From Nematostella vectensis (taxonomy: Eukaryota > Cnidaria > Anthozoa > Actiniaria > Edwardsiidae): 64,000 bases of DNA. Location: assembly GCF_932526225.1 (NCBI RefSeq), contig NC_064039.1, positions 2,070,001 through 2,134,000 of the forward strand, in the 5' to 3' direction. The notes under the pieces were generated by a model. The model searched no databases and was not told where the DNA came from. It saw only the letters and a program-made list of their open reading frames with translations. The first letter of the stretch is position 1. Each line of letters opens with the position of its first letter. This document shows positions 24,957 through 39,900 of this stretch, piece by piece. The translations under genes were made by a program, and so were the position numbers.

Positions 24957-27900
24957 ATGTCGCGACCAACAGGTCACCTTCTTCAACAGCTTAGAGCTCT
25001 GATGAAAAACAAGAATTATGTGTCAGAGGCAATACAGGCTTATATCATACCCTCCTGCGACGCCCACCAGGTGAGTTTCACCTGCCATGGAGTACCAGAA
25101 TCCTCAGGGAGGCCTGTTAAAAACCCATTTTTGGCTGCTTTTGTTTCCCTTTCCTATTTCTGTCCATTGTTTAAATTTAAATCTTGTTCCTGTTTGCTGT
25201 CCTGGTATCTTTAACGAATGTTGTTTTCAGTAACACACAAGAAAAATTACTGGCCTTAGATTTTGGAGAATCCTGGTTATATCTATTCATTGACAGCATT
25301 TTAAAGGCTCAAACATAACAAAATGCCATTTTCATCCCTGAAAATGAAATTAAGATTAAGGTAATGGCACAAGGATGTCTGATATTTTTTGTTGGTCAGC
25401 CTACTTCTAGGGAGATAAATCAACACAAGATTGAAGTTTAATGTTCTATGCCTCTGTAAAAACAAGGGATTATGCTAAAATCATCCCCTAAATATGAGGC
25501 TTAGTTTGCTTGCAAAATGGATCTGTCAATATCTCATGATATTCTTAATGTAGAGTGAATATCTGGCTTCCTGTGATCTTCGTCGAGGATTTATATCTGG
25601 ATTTGATGGTTCTGCAGGTTAGTTTTTTACCACCAGTTTTCAAGAACAAACAAATGCTTGAGATATTAGATAAAAAAGTTATTACCCACATCTGTAATAA
25701 CAGGGACAGCAATTGTGACAGACCACAAAGCTGCATTGTGGACAGATGGGAGGTACTTTCTCCATGCTGAGAGACAGCTAGATGCCAACTGGATGCTGAT
25801 GAGAGATGGTTAGTTTTTTGGTACAATCCAATTATTAGTTATGTTGTAGAAATTTTGCTTTTTAAAAATTTAAAAAACACTTTTTCTGTATGCTATACAT
25901 GCTTACTTCAGTTTGATGTGGGTGCTGTTGAGTTATTACAGGCAACCCGGTTGCCTTAGAAAAACAAGCAATTGAGCACCAAAAAAAATCATATCCTTCT
26001 CTCTGGTCCCCCCCCCCCCCCTTCTTACTGTTTCCTCATAAGAGAATGTCATTGTCTTGTTCTTTTTGACACTGCATCCCTCAATGCATGTGCTATCATT
26101 TTGAGAGTCAGCACCCCCTTGTGGCTCACATTTAAGGCACAGGGCAAACATGTCTACCTTTTACGGACCTTACATTTACCTGTAATACATAAAACAGGTC
26201 TTCCAGACACCCCAAAGCAGGAAGAGTGGCTTATTCAAGTAAGTGTAGCTGTCCAAGCCAAACTGAGACTGGCAATCAAATCTATAGTATTCATTACATT
26301 TGCTGGTGTGATTCCAGGAACTCCCAATTGGCTCAAGGGTTGGAGTGGATCCATTCCTGATGCCACTAGGTAAAACATGGTCCATAAGAGATGATGATGA
26401 TTGTGGTGGTCATAAATGGCACTGATGATGTCATCATTGAGACAAAAATGATGGTAGTGATGATTAATAGATGTGATAAAGGTACAGATGATGATAGCAT
26501 TGGCTTAGTTGATAATGATGATGGTGATGTGCAAAAGATTAGGATATGTTGATGTGATAAAGGTGATGATGATGATGAGATAAGGTGTTGTTGTTGACAT
26601 TGCCTTCATTTATGATGATGGTTTTACAGTGAGGACACAGAAAGTGGGCCATGCTGAACAACTTGGACCAATCAGATTCAGCTTGAACACCGTAAACATT
26701 AAAAAAATAGTCCAGCCAATCAGGTTAGGGTGTTCCCATGCTCAATCGACAGACAAACAGTCTGGCTACGGTCAAATACATGTGCAAGGTCAAATAAACA
26801 ACGTCTGGCATTTTTCATTGGCATTTTTTTTCTCAAAATGTTTATGGTGCTCAAGCCGAATCTGATTGGTCAAAGCTGTTCATCATGGCCTGTTTTCTGT
26901 GTCCTCACTGTAATATAGTCTAAGTATCAAGGCAATTTTATTTTTCTCAAGTCTAAGTGGAAAACTACTTCCCGGTATATACTTCACTGGGAACAATAAA
27001 AGGGCCTGACACTCGGGCTATTGTTAATAATGATGGTGATATTTATAGAGATAGAATATTGATGTTGGTGGTTAGAGTGATGATGATAATGATTATTAAT
27101 AGTTGTAATGTTTATGTCAATTATAATAATCATGACGCTTACAACATCTTTAATCTTATGTTGTTTGTTACACTGTTTTTATCGACAGTTCAGTGGAAGA
27201 AGATGTCAACGGTATGTCATGCTAAAAGGGAGAGATGTCATTTGAATTTGTACCCAACATTTTTTGCAATATTTATATGTTGTTGTTTGCAGACTTTGAG
27301 ATCAGCAGGCCTGACTTTAGTCCACACAGAAACTAACCTTGTAGATATAGTGTGGGAAAAACATGATCGCCCCTGTCCCCCATCAGATGGAGTGATGCCC
27401 CTTGGGTTATCTTACACTGGTAAATTAAAATTATCTTCAAATAAGATTTATTTATCATTATTAGACCCTTGCAGATTGTGATAACTCTGGTTCTGTTTCT
27501 AGGAAAATCATGGCAAGACAAAGTCAAAGAGCTGCGCACAACTTTGAAGAAGAAGAAAGCCACAGCATTTGTCTTGACAGCTTTGGATGACGTTGCTTGT
27601 TAGTTTGTTTTGCAATACAGTGGCTCATGTTTTGCCATCCATTTAATTTTCTGATTCAATTTATTAATTTTTCATTAGCGCAAAGTTAATATTATATTAA
27701 TTCTGCTGTAACTGATATCTATGATTTTTCAGGGATGTTTAATCTCCGTGGTTCAGATATTGAATTTAACCCAGTTTTCTTTGCCTACGCTATTGTAACA
27801 TTGGACAATGTCTTGTAAGTAAGCTTACTGTAAACTTTCATGCATAGTTGACAATTAAGTATTTGTCGAACAATTTTTTTGTTATAAAAAAAACAGCAAA

Positions 27901-30900
27901 ACCTATTTATCATTATAAAACTTAAGGCCCTGGACAAATGTGTTTTTTTACGTACCATTGTATTATATAATTGCATTCAAATGAGATCCAACTTTTTTTT
28001 GAATTTTCAAGGTCTCAATCACCTACAGCTTTGACTATCAATTATCTAAGATGTGCCTTTTACATTTCAGCTTATTCATTGATCAAAACAAGATTGACTC
28101 TTCTGTGCGCAAGCACTTGGAATTAGACAATTCTGATAGCAATGAAACTAGGATTACCTTAAAGGAATACAATGAGATCCAAGATGCATTGCGGGAAGAG
28201 GTGGCTAAGGGCAGTCGGATATGGGTAAGCACTTGCAAGAGCTAATTGTAGTTATGTAAAGGCAAACTAAAACATTGTACCTTCATTTCTTGCAGATCAG
28301 TTCAAATTCTAGTATGGCTTTGACTTCCTTAGTTCCAGAAGTAAGTCTATAAAAAGGTCTAAATTTTAACCTCTGTAAATACCCTGCTTTGTTATTGTTT
28401 ACATCACTGAAATAACCTCTCACCCTTTCTAAACAAGATTGAACGTTATATAGCTAGGCTGGAGATTGGCTTCTTACTCTTGTTAAGTCATTTGTAAATG
28501 TATGTAGTATTGGCTTGAGATTGGCCTTCTTATTCTTGTTCATATATGTAGTTATGGTTAAAGATTGACTAGTTTGTATGTAGTTATTTCATTGTTATTT
28601 ACAGCAAAAATGAAGTGCAGAATCAGCCCTTGGTTAACCACTAGCCTGGGCCCCCTGTGGAACAGCTAGTGCCGATGAGGTTGCTATTATGGTTGGCTAA
28701 TGTCAGCTCCTCATTTGACTCTTTCCCTGTTAGACATGCATGCTTGATGAATCATCTCCTGTTGCCCTCAGCAAAGCCCTGAAAAATGAAGTGGAGCTGG
28801 AAGGACTACGGCAATCACATGTAAGCCTAAATGTACCCACTCTAGGTTATACATGTGGTATAACTAAAAAAACCACAAGCAAGCTGTAGAAAAAACTAGT
28901 TCAAACCTAGAATCCTCCTTTAGTACTGCTGTATCTACATAGGACAATGGCTGAGCTTCCCTTTATTTGTTGAAGAATTCATTTTGATTACATTTTGTAT
29001 GAGCCAGTTGTTTGTTATGTTGCTTAGATCCGTGATGCTGTTGCTTTGTGTGAGTTCTTTGCTTGGCTGGAACAAGAGGTATATAATATAATTCCAGTCC
29101 TACAGTCTCATTTCTTCATATCCATAGCTATAGTCAAGTTCTTTTTTTCTTCAATCCTATTCATCCCATCCCATTCCTGCTATTCCCATCCCTACCATCT
29201 CATTCCTTTAGTACAATCCCTTGCATCTCATTCCTTTAGTACAATCCCTACTATCTCATTCCTTCACTGCAATCCCTGATATATCATTCCTTTAGTACAA
29301 TCCCTACTATCTCATTCCTTTAGTACAATCCCTACTATCTCATTCCTTTAGTACAATCCCTACAATCTCATTCCTTTAGTACAATCCCTACTATCTCATT
29401 CCTTTAGTACAATCCCTGCTATCTCATTCCTTTAGAACAATCCCTACTATCTCATTCCTTTAGTACAATCCCTACAATCTCATTCCTTTAGTACAATCCC
29501 TACTATCTCATTCCTTTAGTACAATCCCTGCTATCTCATTCCTTTAGAACAATCCCTACTATCTCATTCCTTTAGTGCAATCCCTACAATCTCATTCCTT
29601 TAGTACAATCCCTACTATCTCATTCCTTTAGTACAATCCCTACTATCTCATTTCTTTAGTACAATCCCTACTATATCATTCCTTTAGAACAATCCCTACT
29701 ATCTCATTCCTTTAGTACAATCCCTGCTACCTCATACTGTCTTGATCCTGATGAACCAATCTCTTTGCCATCCGTTTTTTTCTCTTTCAACCAGTAGAAT
29801 TTTTTTCGCAGGTGCCCAAGGCGGAACTTACCGAAATATTGGCAGCAGATAAGTTGGAAGAGTTGAGAAGGTATGTTATGCTGTGTGATGTCGTGATTGC
29901 ATTATGCTGTGCACCGTCATGATTACGTTATGCTGTGTTATGTCATGATTGCATTATGCTGTGTGATGTCATGATTGCATTATGCTGGGTACCATGGTGA
30001 TTGCGTTATGCCGTGTACCATGGTGATTGCGTTATACTGTGTACCACCATGATTGCATTATGCTGTGTACCATGGTGATTGCGTTATGCTGTGTACCATG
30101 GTGATTGTGTTATCCTGTGTACCATGGTGATTGTGTTATGCTGTGTACCATCGTGACTGCATTATGCTGTGTGCCATAGTGACTGCGTTATGCTGTGTAC
30201 CATGGTGATTGCGTTATGCTGTGTACCATGGTGATTGCGTTATGCTGTGTACCATCGTGACTGCATTATGCTGTGTGCCATAGTGACTGCGTTATGCTGT
30301 GTACCATGGTGATTGTGTTATGCTGTGTACCATCGTGACTGCATTATGCTGTGTGCCATAGTGACTGCGTTATGCTGTGTACCATGGTGACTGCGTTATG
30401 CTGTGTACCATGGTGATTGCGTTATGCTGTGTACCATGGTGATTGCGTTATGCTGTGTACCATGGTGATTGCGTTATGCTGTGTACCATGGTGATTGCGT
30501 TATGCTGTGTGCCATAGTGACTGCGTTATGCTGTGTACCATCGTGACTGCGTTATGCTGTGTACCATAGTGATTGCGTTATGCTGTGTACCATGGTGATT
30601 GCGTTATGCTGTGTACCATGGTGATTGCGTTATGCTGTGTGCCATAGTGACTGCGTTATGCTGTGTACCATCGTGACTGCATTATGCTGTGTACCATAGT
30701 GATTGTGTTATACTGTGTACCATAGTGATTGCGTTATGCTGTGTACCATAGTGATTGTGTTATGCTGTGTACCATAGTGATTGTGTTATGCTGTGTACCA
30801 TGGTGATTGCGTTATGCTGTGTACCATGGTGATTGTGTTATGCTGTGTACCATGGTGATTGTGTTATGCTGTGTACCATGGTGATTGCGTTATGCTGTGT

Positions 30901-33900
30901 ACCATCGTCACTGTGTTATGCTGTGTATCATGGTGATTGCGTTATGATGTGTACCATCGTGACTGTGTTATGCTGTGTACCATGGTGATTGCGTTATGCT
31001 GTGTACCATGGTGATTGCGTTATGCTGTGTACCATGGTGATTGCGTTATGCTGTGTACCATCGTCACTGTGTTATGCTGTGTATCATGGTGATTGCGTTA
31101 TGATGTGTACCATGGTGATTGCGTTATGCTGCTTACCATCGTCACTGTGTTATGCTGTGTATCATGGTGACTGTGTTATGCTGTGTACCATGGTGATTGT
31201 GTTATGCTGTGTACCATGGTGATTGCGTTATGCTGTGTACCATGGTGATTGCGTTATGCTGTGTACCACCGTGATTGCGTTATGCTGTGTATCATGGTGA
31301 TTGCGTTATGATGTGTACCATCGTGACTGTGTTATGCTGTGTACCATGGTGATTGCGTTATGCTGTGTACCATTGTGATTGCGTTATGCTGTGTACCATG
31401 GTGATTGCGTTATGCTGTGTACCATCGTCACTGTGTTATGCTGTGTGCCATAGTGACTGCGTTATGCTGTGTACCATGGTGACTGCGTTATGCTGTGTAC
31501 CATGGTGATTGTGTTATGCTGTGTACCATAGTGATTGTGTTATGCTGTGTACCATCGTGACTGTGTTATACTGTGTACCATAGTGATTGCGATATGCTGT
31601 GTACCATGGTGATTGCGATATGCTGTGTACCATGGTGATTGCGTTATTTTGTGTACCATGGTGATTGCGTTATGCTGTGTACCATGGTGATTGCGTTATG
31701 CTGTGTACCATGGTGATTGCGTTATGCTGTGTACCATGGTGATTGCGTTATGCTGTGTACCATCGTGACTGCGTTATACTGTGTACCATCGTGACTGCAT
31801 TATGCTGTGTGCCATAGTGACTGCGTTATGCTGTGTACCATGGTGATTGCGTTATGCTGTGTACCATGGTGATTGCGTTATGCTGTGTACCATGGTGATT
31901 GCGTTATGCTGTGTACCATGGTGATTGCGTTATGCTGTGTGCCATAGTGACTGCGTTATGCTGTGTACCATCGTGACTGCGTTATGCTGAGTACCATGGT
32001 GACTGCGTTATGCTGTGTGCCATAGTGACTGTGTTATGCTGTGTACCATGGCGATTGCGTTATACTGTGTACCACCGTGATTGCGTTATGCTGAGTACCA
32101 TGGTGATTGCGATATGCTGTGTACCATGGTGATTGAGTTATGCTGTAAACCATCGTGATTGTGTTATGCTGTGTACCGTAGTGACTGTGTTATGCTGTGT
32201 ACCATGGCGATTGCGTTATGCTGTGTACCATGGTGATTGCGTTATGCTGTGTACCATGGTGATTGCGTTATGCCGTGTACCACCGTGATTGCGTTATGCC
32301 GTGTACCACCGTGATTGCGTTATACTGTTTACCACCGTGATTGCGTTATGCTGAGTACCATGGTGATTGCGTTGCCGTGTACCACCGTAATTGCGTTATG
32401 CTGTGTACCACCGTGATTGCGTTATGCTGTGCCATGGTGATTGCGTTATGCTGTGTACCTCCGTGATTGCGTTATGCTGTGTACCATGGTGATTGCGTTA
32501 TGCTGTGTACCTCCGTGATTGCGTTATGCTGTGTACCATGGTGATTGCGTTATGCTGTGTACCATGGTGATTGAGTTATGCTGTGTACCATGGTGATTGC
32601 GTTATACTGTGTACCACCGTGATTGCGTTATATTCTGTGTACCATGGTGATTGCGTTATGCTGTGTACCACCATGATTGCATTATGCTGTGTACCATGGT
32701 GATTGCGTTATGCTGTGTACCATGGTGATTGCGTTATGCCGTGTACCACCGTGATTGCGTTATGCCGTGTACCACCGTGATTACGTTATACTGTGTACCA
32801 CCGTGATTGCGTTATGCTGTGTACCATGGTGATTGCGTTATGCTGTGTACCACCATGATTGCATTATGCTGTGTACCTCCGTGATTGCGTTATGCTGTGT
32901 ACCATGGTGATTGCGTTATGCTGTGTACCATGGTGATTGCGTTATACTGTGTACCACCGTGATTGCGTTATGCTGAGTACCATGGTGATTGCGTTATGCT
33001 GTGTACCACCATGATTGCGTTATGCTGTGTACCATGGTGATTGCGTTATGCCGTGTACCATCGTGACTGTGTTATGTTGTGTACCATGGTGATTGCGTTA
33101 TACTTTGTACCACTGTAATTGCGTTATGCTGTGTACCACCGTGATTGCGTTATGCTGTGTACCATTATGATTGCGTTATGCTGTGTACCATGGTGATTGC
33201 GTTATGCTGTGTACAATGATGATTGCGTTATGCTGTGTACCATGGTGATTGAGTTATGCTGTAAACCATCGTGACTGTGTTATGCTGTGTACCATGGTAA
33301 TTGCGTTATGCTGTGTACCATGGTGATTGCGTTATGCTGTGTACCATGGTGATTGCGTTATGCTGTGTACCATGGTGATTGCGTCATGCTGTGTACCATG
33401 GTGATTGCGTTATGCTGTGTACCATCGTGACTGTGTTATGCTGTGTACCATCGTGACTGTGTTATGCTGTGTACCATGGTGATTGCGTTATGCTGTGTAC
33501 CATGGTGATTGCGTCATGCTGTGTACCATGGTGATTGCGTTATGCTGTGTACCATCGTGACTGTGTTATGCTGTGTACCATAGTGATTGTGCTATGCTGT
33601 GTACCATGGTGATTGCGTTATGCTGTGTACCATCGTGACTGTGTTATGCTGTGTACCATGGTGATTGCGTTATGCTGTGTACCATGGTGATTGCGTTATA
33701 CTTTGTACCATGGTGATTGCGTTATACTGTGTACCATGGTGATTGTGTTATGCTGTGTACCATAGTGATTGTGTTATGCTGTGTACCATGGTGATTGCGT
33801 TATCCTGTGTACCATGGTGATTGCGTTATGCTGTGTACCATCGTGACTGTGTTATGCTGTGTACCATGGTGATTGCGTTATGCTGTATACCATGGTGATT

Positions 33901-36900
33901 GCGTTATACTTTGTACCATGGTGATTGCGTTATACTGTGTACCATGGTGATTGTGTTATGCTGTGTACCATAGTGATTGTGTTATGCTGTGTACCGTAGT
34001 GACTGTGTTATGCTGTGTACCATGGTGATTGCGTTATGCTGTGTACAATGATGATTGCGTTATGCTGTGTACCATGGTGATTGAGTTATGCTGTGTACCA
34101 TCGTGACTGTGTTATGCTGTGTACCATCGTGACTGTGTTATGCTGTGTACCATGGTGATTGCGTTATGCTGTGTACCATCGTGACTGTGTTATGCTGTGT
34201 ACCATGGTGATTGCGTTATGCTGTGTACCATGGTGATTGCGTTATACTTTGTACCATGGTGATTGCGTTATACTGTGTACCATGGTGATTGTGTTATGCT
34301 GTGTACCATAGTGATTGTGTTATGCTGTGTACCATCGTGACTGTGTTATGCTGTGTACCATGGTGATTGCGTTATGCTGTGTACCATGGTGATTGCGTCA
34401 TGCTGTGTACCATGGTGATTGCGTTATGCTGTGTACCATGGTGATTGCGTTATGCTGTGTACCATGGTGATTGCGGTTATGCTGTGTACCATGGTGATTG
34501 CGTTATACTTTGTACCATGGTGATTGCGTTATACTGTGTACCATGGTGATTGTGTTATGCTGTGTACCATAGTGATTGTGTTATGCTGTGTACCGTAGTG
34601 ACTGTGTTATGCTGTGTACCATGGCGATTGCGTTATACTGTGTCCCATGGTGATTGTGTTATGCTGTGTACCATAGTGATTGTGTTATGCTGTGTACCAT
34701 AGTGATTGCGTTATGCTGTGTACCATCGTGACTGTGTTATGCTGTGTACCATGGTGATTGCGTTATGCTGTGTACCATGGTGATTGCGTTATACTTTGTA
34801 CCATGGTGATTGCGTTATACTGTGTACCATGGTGACTGTGTTATGCTGTGTACCATAGTGACTGCGTTATGCTGTGTACCATGGTGATTGTGTTATGCTG
34901 TGTACCATAGTGATTGTGTTATGCTGTGTACCATAGTGATTGCGTTGTGCTGTGTAGCATGGTGATTGTGTTATGCTGTGTACCATAGTGATTGTGTTAT
35001 GCTGTGTACCATAGTGATTGCGTTGTGCTGTGTAGCATGGTGATTGCGTTATGCCGTGTACCATCGTGACTGTGTTATGTTGTGTACCATGGTGATTGCG
35101 TTATACTTTGTACCACTGTAATTGCGTTATGCTGTGTACCACCGTGATTGCGTTATGCTGTGTACCATTATGATTGCGTTATGCTGTGTACCATGGTGAT
35201 TGCGTTATGCTGTGTACAATGATGATTGCGTTATGCTGTGTACCATGGTGATTGAGTTATGCTGTAAACCATCGTGACTGTGTTATGCTGTGTACCATGG
35301 TAATTGCGTTATGCTGTGTACCATGGTGATTGCGTTATGCTGTGTACCATGGTGATTGCGTTATGCTGTGTACCATGGTGATTGCGTCATGCTGTGTACC
35401 ATGGTGATTGCGTTATGCTGTGTACCATCGTGACTGTGTTATGCTGTGTACCATCGTGACTGTGTTATGCTGTGTACCATGGTGATTGCGTTATGCTGTG
35501 TACCATGGTGATTGCGTCATGCTGTGTACCATGGTGATTGCGTTATGCTGTGTACCATCGTGACTGTGTTATGCTGTGTACCATAGTGATTGTGCTATGC
35601 TGTGTACCATGGTGATTGCGTTATGCTGTGTACCATCGTGACTGTGTTATGCTGTGTACCATGGTGATTGCGTTATGCTGTGTACCATGGTGATTGCGTT
35701 ATACTTTGTACCATGGTGATTGCGTTATACTGTGTACCATGGTGATTGCGTTATGCTGTGTACAATGATGATTGCGTTATGCTGTGTACCATGGTGATTG
35801 AGTTATGCTGTGTACCATCGTGACTGTGTTATGCTGTGTACCATCGTGACTGTGTTATGCTGTGTACCATAGTGATTGTGTTATGCTGTGTACCATGGTG
35901 ATTGCGTTATGCTGTGTACCATGGTGATTGTGTTATGCTGTGTACCATGGTGATTGTGTTATGCTGTGTACCATGGTGATTGCGTTATGCTGTGTACCAT
36001 CGTCACTGTGTTATGCTGTGTATCATGGTGATTGCGTTATGATGTGTACCATCGTGACTGTGTTATGCTGTGTACCATGGTGATTGCGTTATGCTGTGTA
36101 CCATGGTGATTGCGTTATGCTGTGTACCATGGTGATTGCGTTATGCTGTGTACCATCGTCACTGTGTTATGCTGTGTATCATGGTGATTGCGTTATGATG
36201 TGTACCATGGTGATTGCGTTATGCTGCTTACCATCGTCACTGTGTTATGCTGTGTATCATGGTGACTGTGTTATGCTGTGTACCATGGTGATTGTGTTAT
36301 GCTGTGTACCATGGTGATTGCGTTATGCTGTGTACCATGGTGATTGCGTTATGCTGTGTACCACCGTGATTGCGTTATGCTGTGTATCATGGTGATTGCG
36401 TTATGATGTGTACCATCGTGACTGTGTTATGCTGTGTACCATGGTGATTGCGTTATGCTGTGTACCATTGTGATTGCGTTATGCTGTGTACCATGGTGAT
36501 TGCGTTATGCTGTGTACCATCGTCACTGTGTTATGCTGTGTGCCATAGTGACTGCGTTATGCTGTGTACCATGGTGACTGCGTTATGCTGTGTACCATGG
36601 TGATTGTGTTATGCTGTGTACCATAGTGATTGTGTTATGCTGTGTACCATCGTGACTGTGTTATACTGTGTACCATAGTGATTGCGATATGCTGTGTACC
36701 ATGGTGATTGCGATATGCTGTGTACCATGGTGATTGCGTTATTTTGTGTACCATGGTGATTGCGTTATGCTGTGTACCATGGTGATTGCGTTATGCTGTG
36801 TACCATGGTGATTGCGTTATGCTGTGTACCATGGTGATTGCGTTATGCTGTGTACCATCGTGACTGCGTTATACTGTGTACCATCGTGACTGCATTATGC

Positions 36901-39900
36901 TGTGTGCCATAGTGACTGCGTTATGCTGTGTACCATGGTGATTGCGTTATGCTGTGTACCATGGTGATTGCGTTATGCTGTGTACCATGGTGATTGCGTT
37001 ATGCTGTGTACCATGGTGATTGCGTTATGCTGTGTGCCATAGTGACTGCGTTATGCTGTGTACCATCGTGACTGCGTTATGCTGAGTACCATGGTGACTG
37101 CGTTATGCTGTGTGCCATAGTGACTGTGTTATGCTGTGTACCATGGCGATTGCGTTATACTGTGTACCACCGTGATTGCGTTATGCTGAGTACCATGGTG
37201 ATTGCGATATGCTGTGTACCATGGTGATTGAGTTATGCTGTAAACCATCGTGATTGTGTTATGCTGTGTACCGTAGTGACTGTGTTATGCTGTGTACCAT
37301 GGCGATTGCGTTATGCTGTGTACCATGGTGATTGCGTTATGCTGTGTACCATGGTGATTGCGTTATGCCGTGTACCACCGTGATTGCGTTATGCCGTGTA
37401 CCACCGTGATTGCGTTATACTGTTTACCACCGTGATTGCGTTATGCTGAGTACCATGGTGATTGCGTTGCCGTGTACCACCGTAATTGCGTTATGCTGTG
37501 TACCACCGTGATTGCGTTATGCTGTGCCATGGTGATTGCGTTATGCTGTGTACCTCCGTGATTGCGTTATGCTGTGTACCATGGTGATTGCGTTATGCTG
37601 TGTACCTCCGTGATTGCGTTATGCTGTGTACCATGGTGATTGCGTTATGCTGTGTACCATGGTGATTGAGTTATGCTGTGTACCATGGTGATTGCGTTAT
37701 ACTGTGTACCACCGTGATTGCGTTATATTCTGTGTACCATGGTGATTGCGTTATGCTGTGTACCACCATGATTGCATTATGCTGTGTACCATGGTGATTG
37801 CGTTATGCTGTGTACCATGGTGATTGCGTTATGCCGTGTACCACCGTGATTGCGTTATGCCGTGTACCACCGTGATTACGTTATACTGTGTACCACCGTG
37901 ATTGCGTTATGCTGTGTACCATGGTGATTGCGTTATGCTGTGTACCACCATGATTGCATTATGCTGTGTACCTCCGTGATTGCGTTATGCTGTGTACCAT
38001 GGTGATTGCGTTATGCTGTGTACCATGGTGATTGCGTTATACTGTGTACCACCGTGATTGCGTTATGCTGAGTACCATGGTGATTGCGTTATGCTGTGTA
38101 CCACCATGATTGCGTTATGCTGTGTACCATGGTGATTGCGTTATGCCGTGTACCATCGTGACTGTGTTATGTTGTGTACCATGGTGATTGCGTTATACTT
38201 TGTACCACTGTAATTGCGTTATGCTGTGTACCACCGTGATTGCGTTATGCTGTGTACCATTATGATTGCGTTATGCTGTGTACCATGGTGATTGCGTTAT
38301 GCTGTGTACAATGATGATTGCGTTATGCTGTGTACCATGGTGATTGAGTTATGCTGTAAACCATCGTGACTGTGTTATGCTGTGTACCATGGTAATTGCG
38401 TTATGCTGTGTACCATGGTGATTGCGTTATGCTGTGTACCATGGTGATTGCGTTATGCTGTGTACCATGGTGATTGCGTCATGCTGTGTACCATGGTGAT
38501 TGCGTTATGCTGTGTACCATCGTGACTGTGTTATGCTGTGTACCATCGTGACTGTGTTATGCTGTGTACCATGGTGATTGCGTTATGCTGTGTACCATGG
38601 TGATTGCGTCATGCTGTGTACCATGGTGATTGCGTTATGCTGTGTACCATCGTGACTGTGTTATGCTGTGTACCATAGTGATTGTGCTATGCTGTGTACC
38701 ATGGTGATTGCGTTATGCTGTGTACCATCGTGACTGTGTTATGCTGTGTACCATGGTGATTGCGTTATGCTGTGTACCATGGTGATTGCGTTATACTTTG
38801 TACCATGGTGATTGCGTTATACTGTGTACCATGGTGATTGTGTTATGCTGTGTACCATAGTGATTGTGTTATGCTGTGTACCATGGTGATTGCGTTATCC
38901 TGTGTACCATGGTGATTGCGTTATGCTGTGTACCATCGTGACTGTGTTATGCTGTGTACCATGGTGATTGCGTTATGCTGTATACCATGGTGATTGCGTT
39001 ATACTTTGTACCATGGTGATTGCGTTATACTGTGTACCATGGTGATTGTGTTATGCTGTGTACCATAGTGATTGTGTTATGCTGTGTACCGTAGTGACTG
39101 TGTTATGCTGTGTACCATGGTGATTGCGTTATGCTGTGTACAATGATGATTGCGTTATGCTGTGTACCATGGTGATTGAGTTATGCTGTGTACCATCGTG
39201 ACTGTGTTATGCTGTGTACCATCGTGACTGTGTTATGCTGTGTACCATGGTGATTGCGTTATGCTGTGTACCATCGTGACTGTGTTATGCTGTGTACCAT
39301 GGTGATTGCGTTATGCTGTGTACCATGGTGATTGCGTTATACTTTGTACCATGGTGATTGCGTTATACTGTGTACCATGGTGATTGTGTTATGCTGTGTA
39401 CCATAGTGATTGTGTTATGCTGTGTACCATCGTGACTGTGTTATGCTGTGTACCATGGTGATTGCGTTATGCTGTGTACCATGGTGATTGCGTCATGCTG
39501 TGTACCATGGTGATTGCGTTATGCTGTGTACCATGGTGATTGCGTTATGCTGTGTACCATGGTGATTGCGGTTATGCTGTGTACCATGGTGATTGCGTTA
39601 TACTTTGTACCATGGTGATTGCGTTATACTGTGTACCATGGTGATTGTGTTATGCTGTGTACCATAGTGATTGTGTTATGCTGTGTACCGTAGTGACTGT
39701 GTTATGCTGTGTACCATGGCGATTGCGTTATACTGTGTCCCATGGTGATTGTGTTATGCTGTGTACCATAGTGATTGTGTTATGCTGTGTACCATAGTGA
39801 TTGCGTTATGCTGTGTACCATCGTGACTGTGTTATGCTGTGTACCATGGTGATTGCGTTATGCTGTGTACCATGGTGATTGCGTTATACTTTGTACCATG

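Noticed and set aside
26957-27481. 174-codon open frame as a separate gene
   Set aside because: It is intron sequence running into XPNPEP1 exon 7; homology begins only at 27293.
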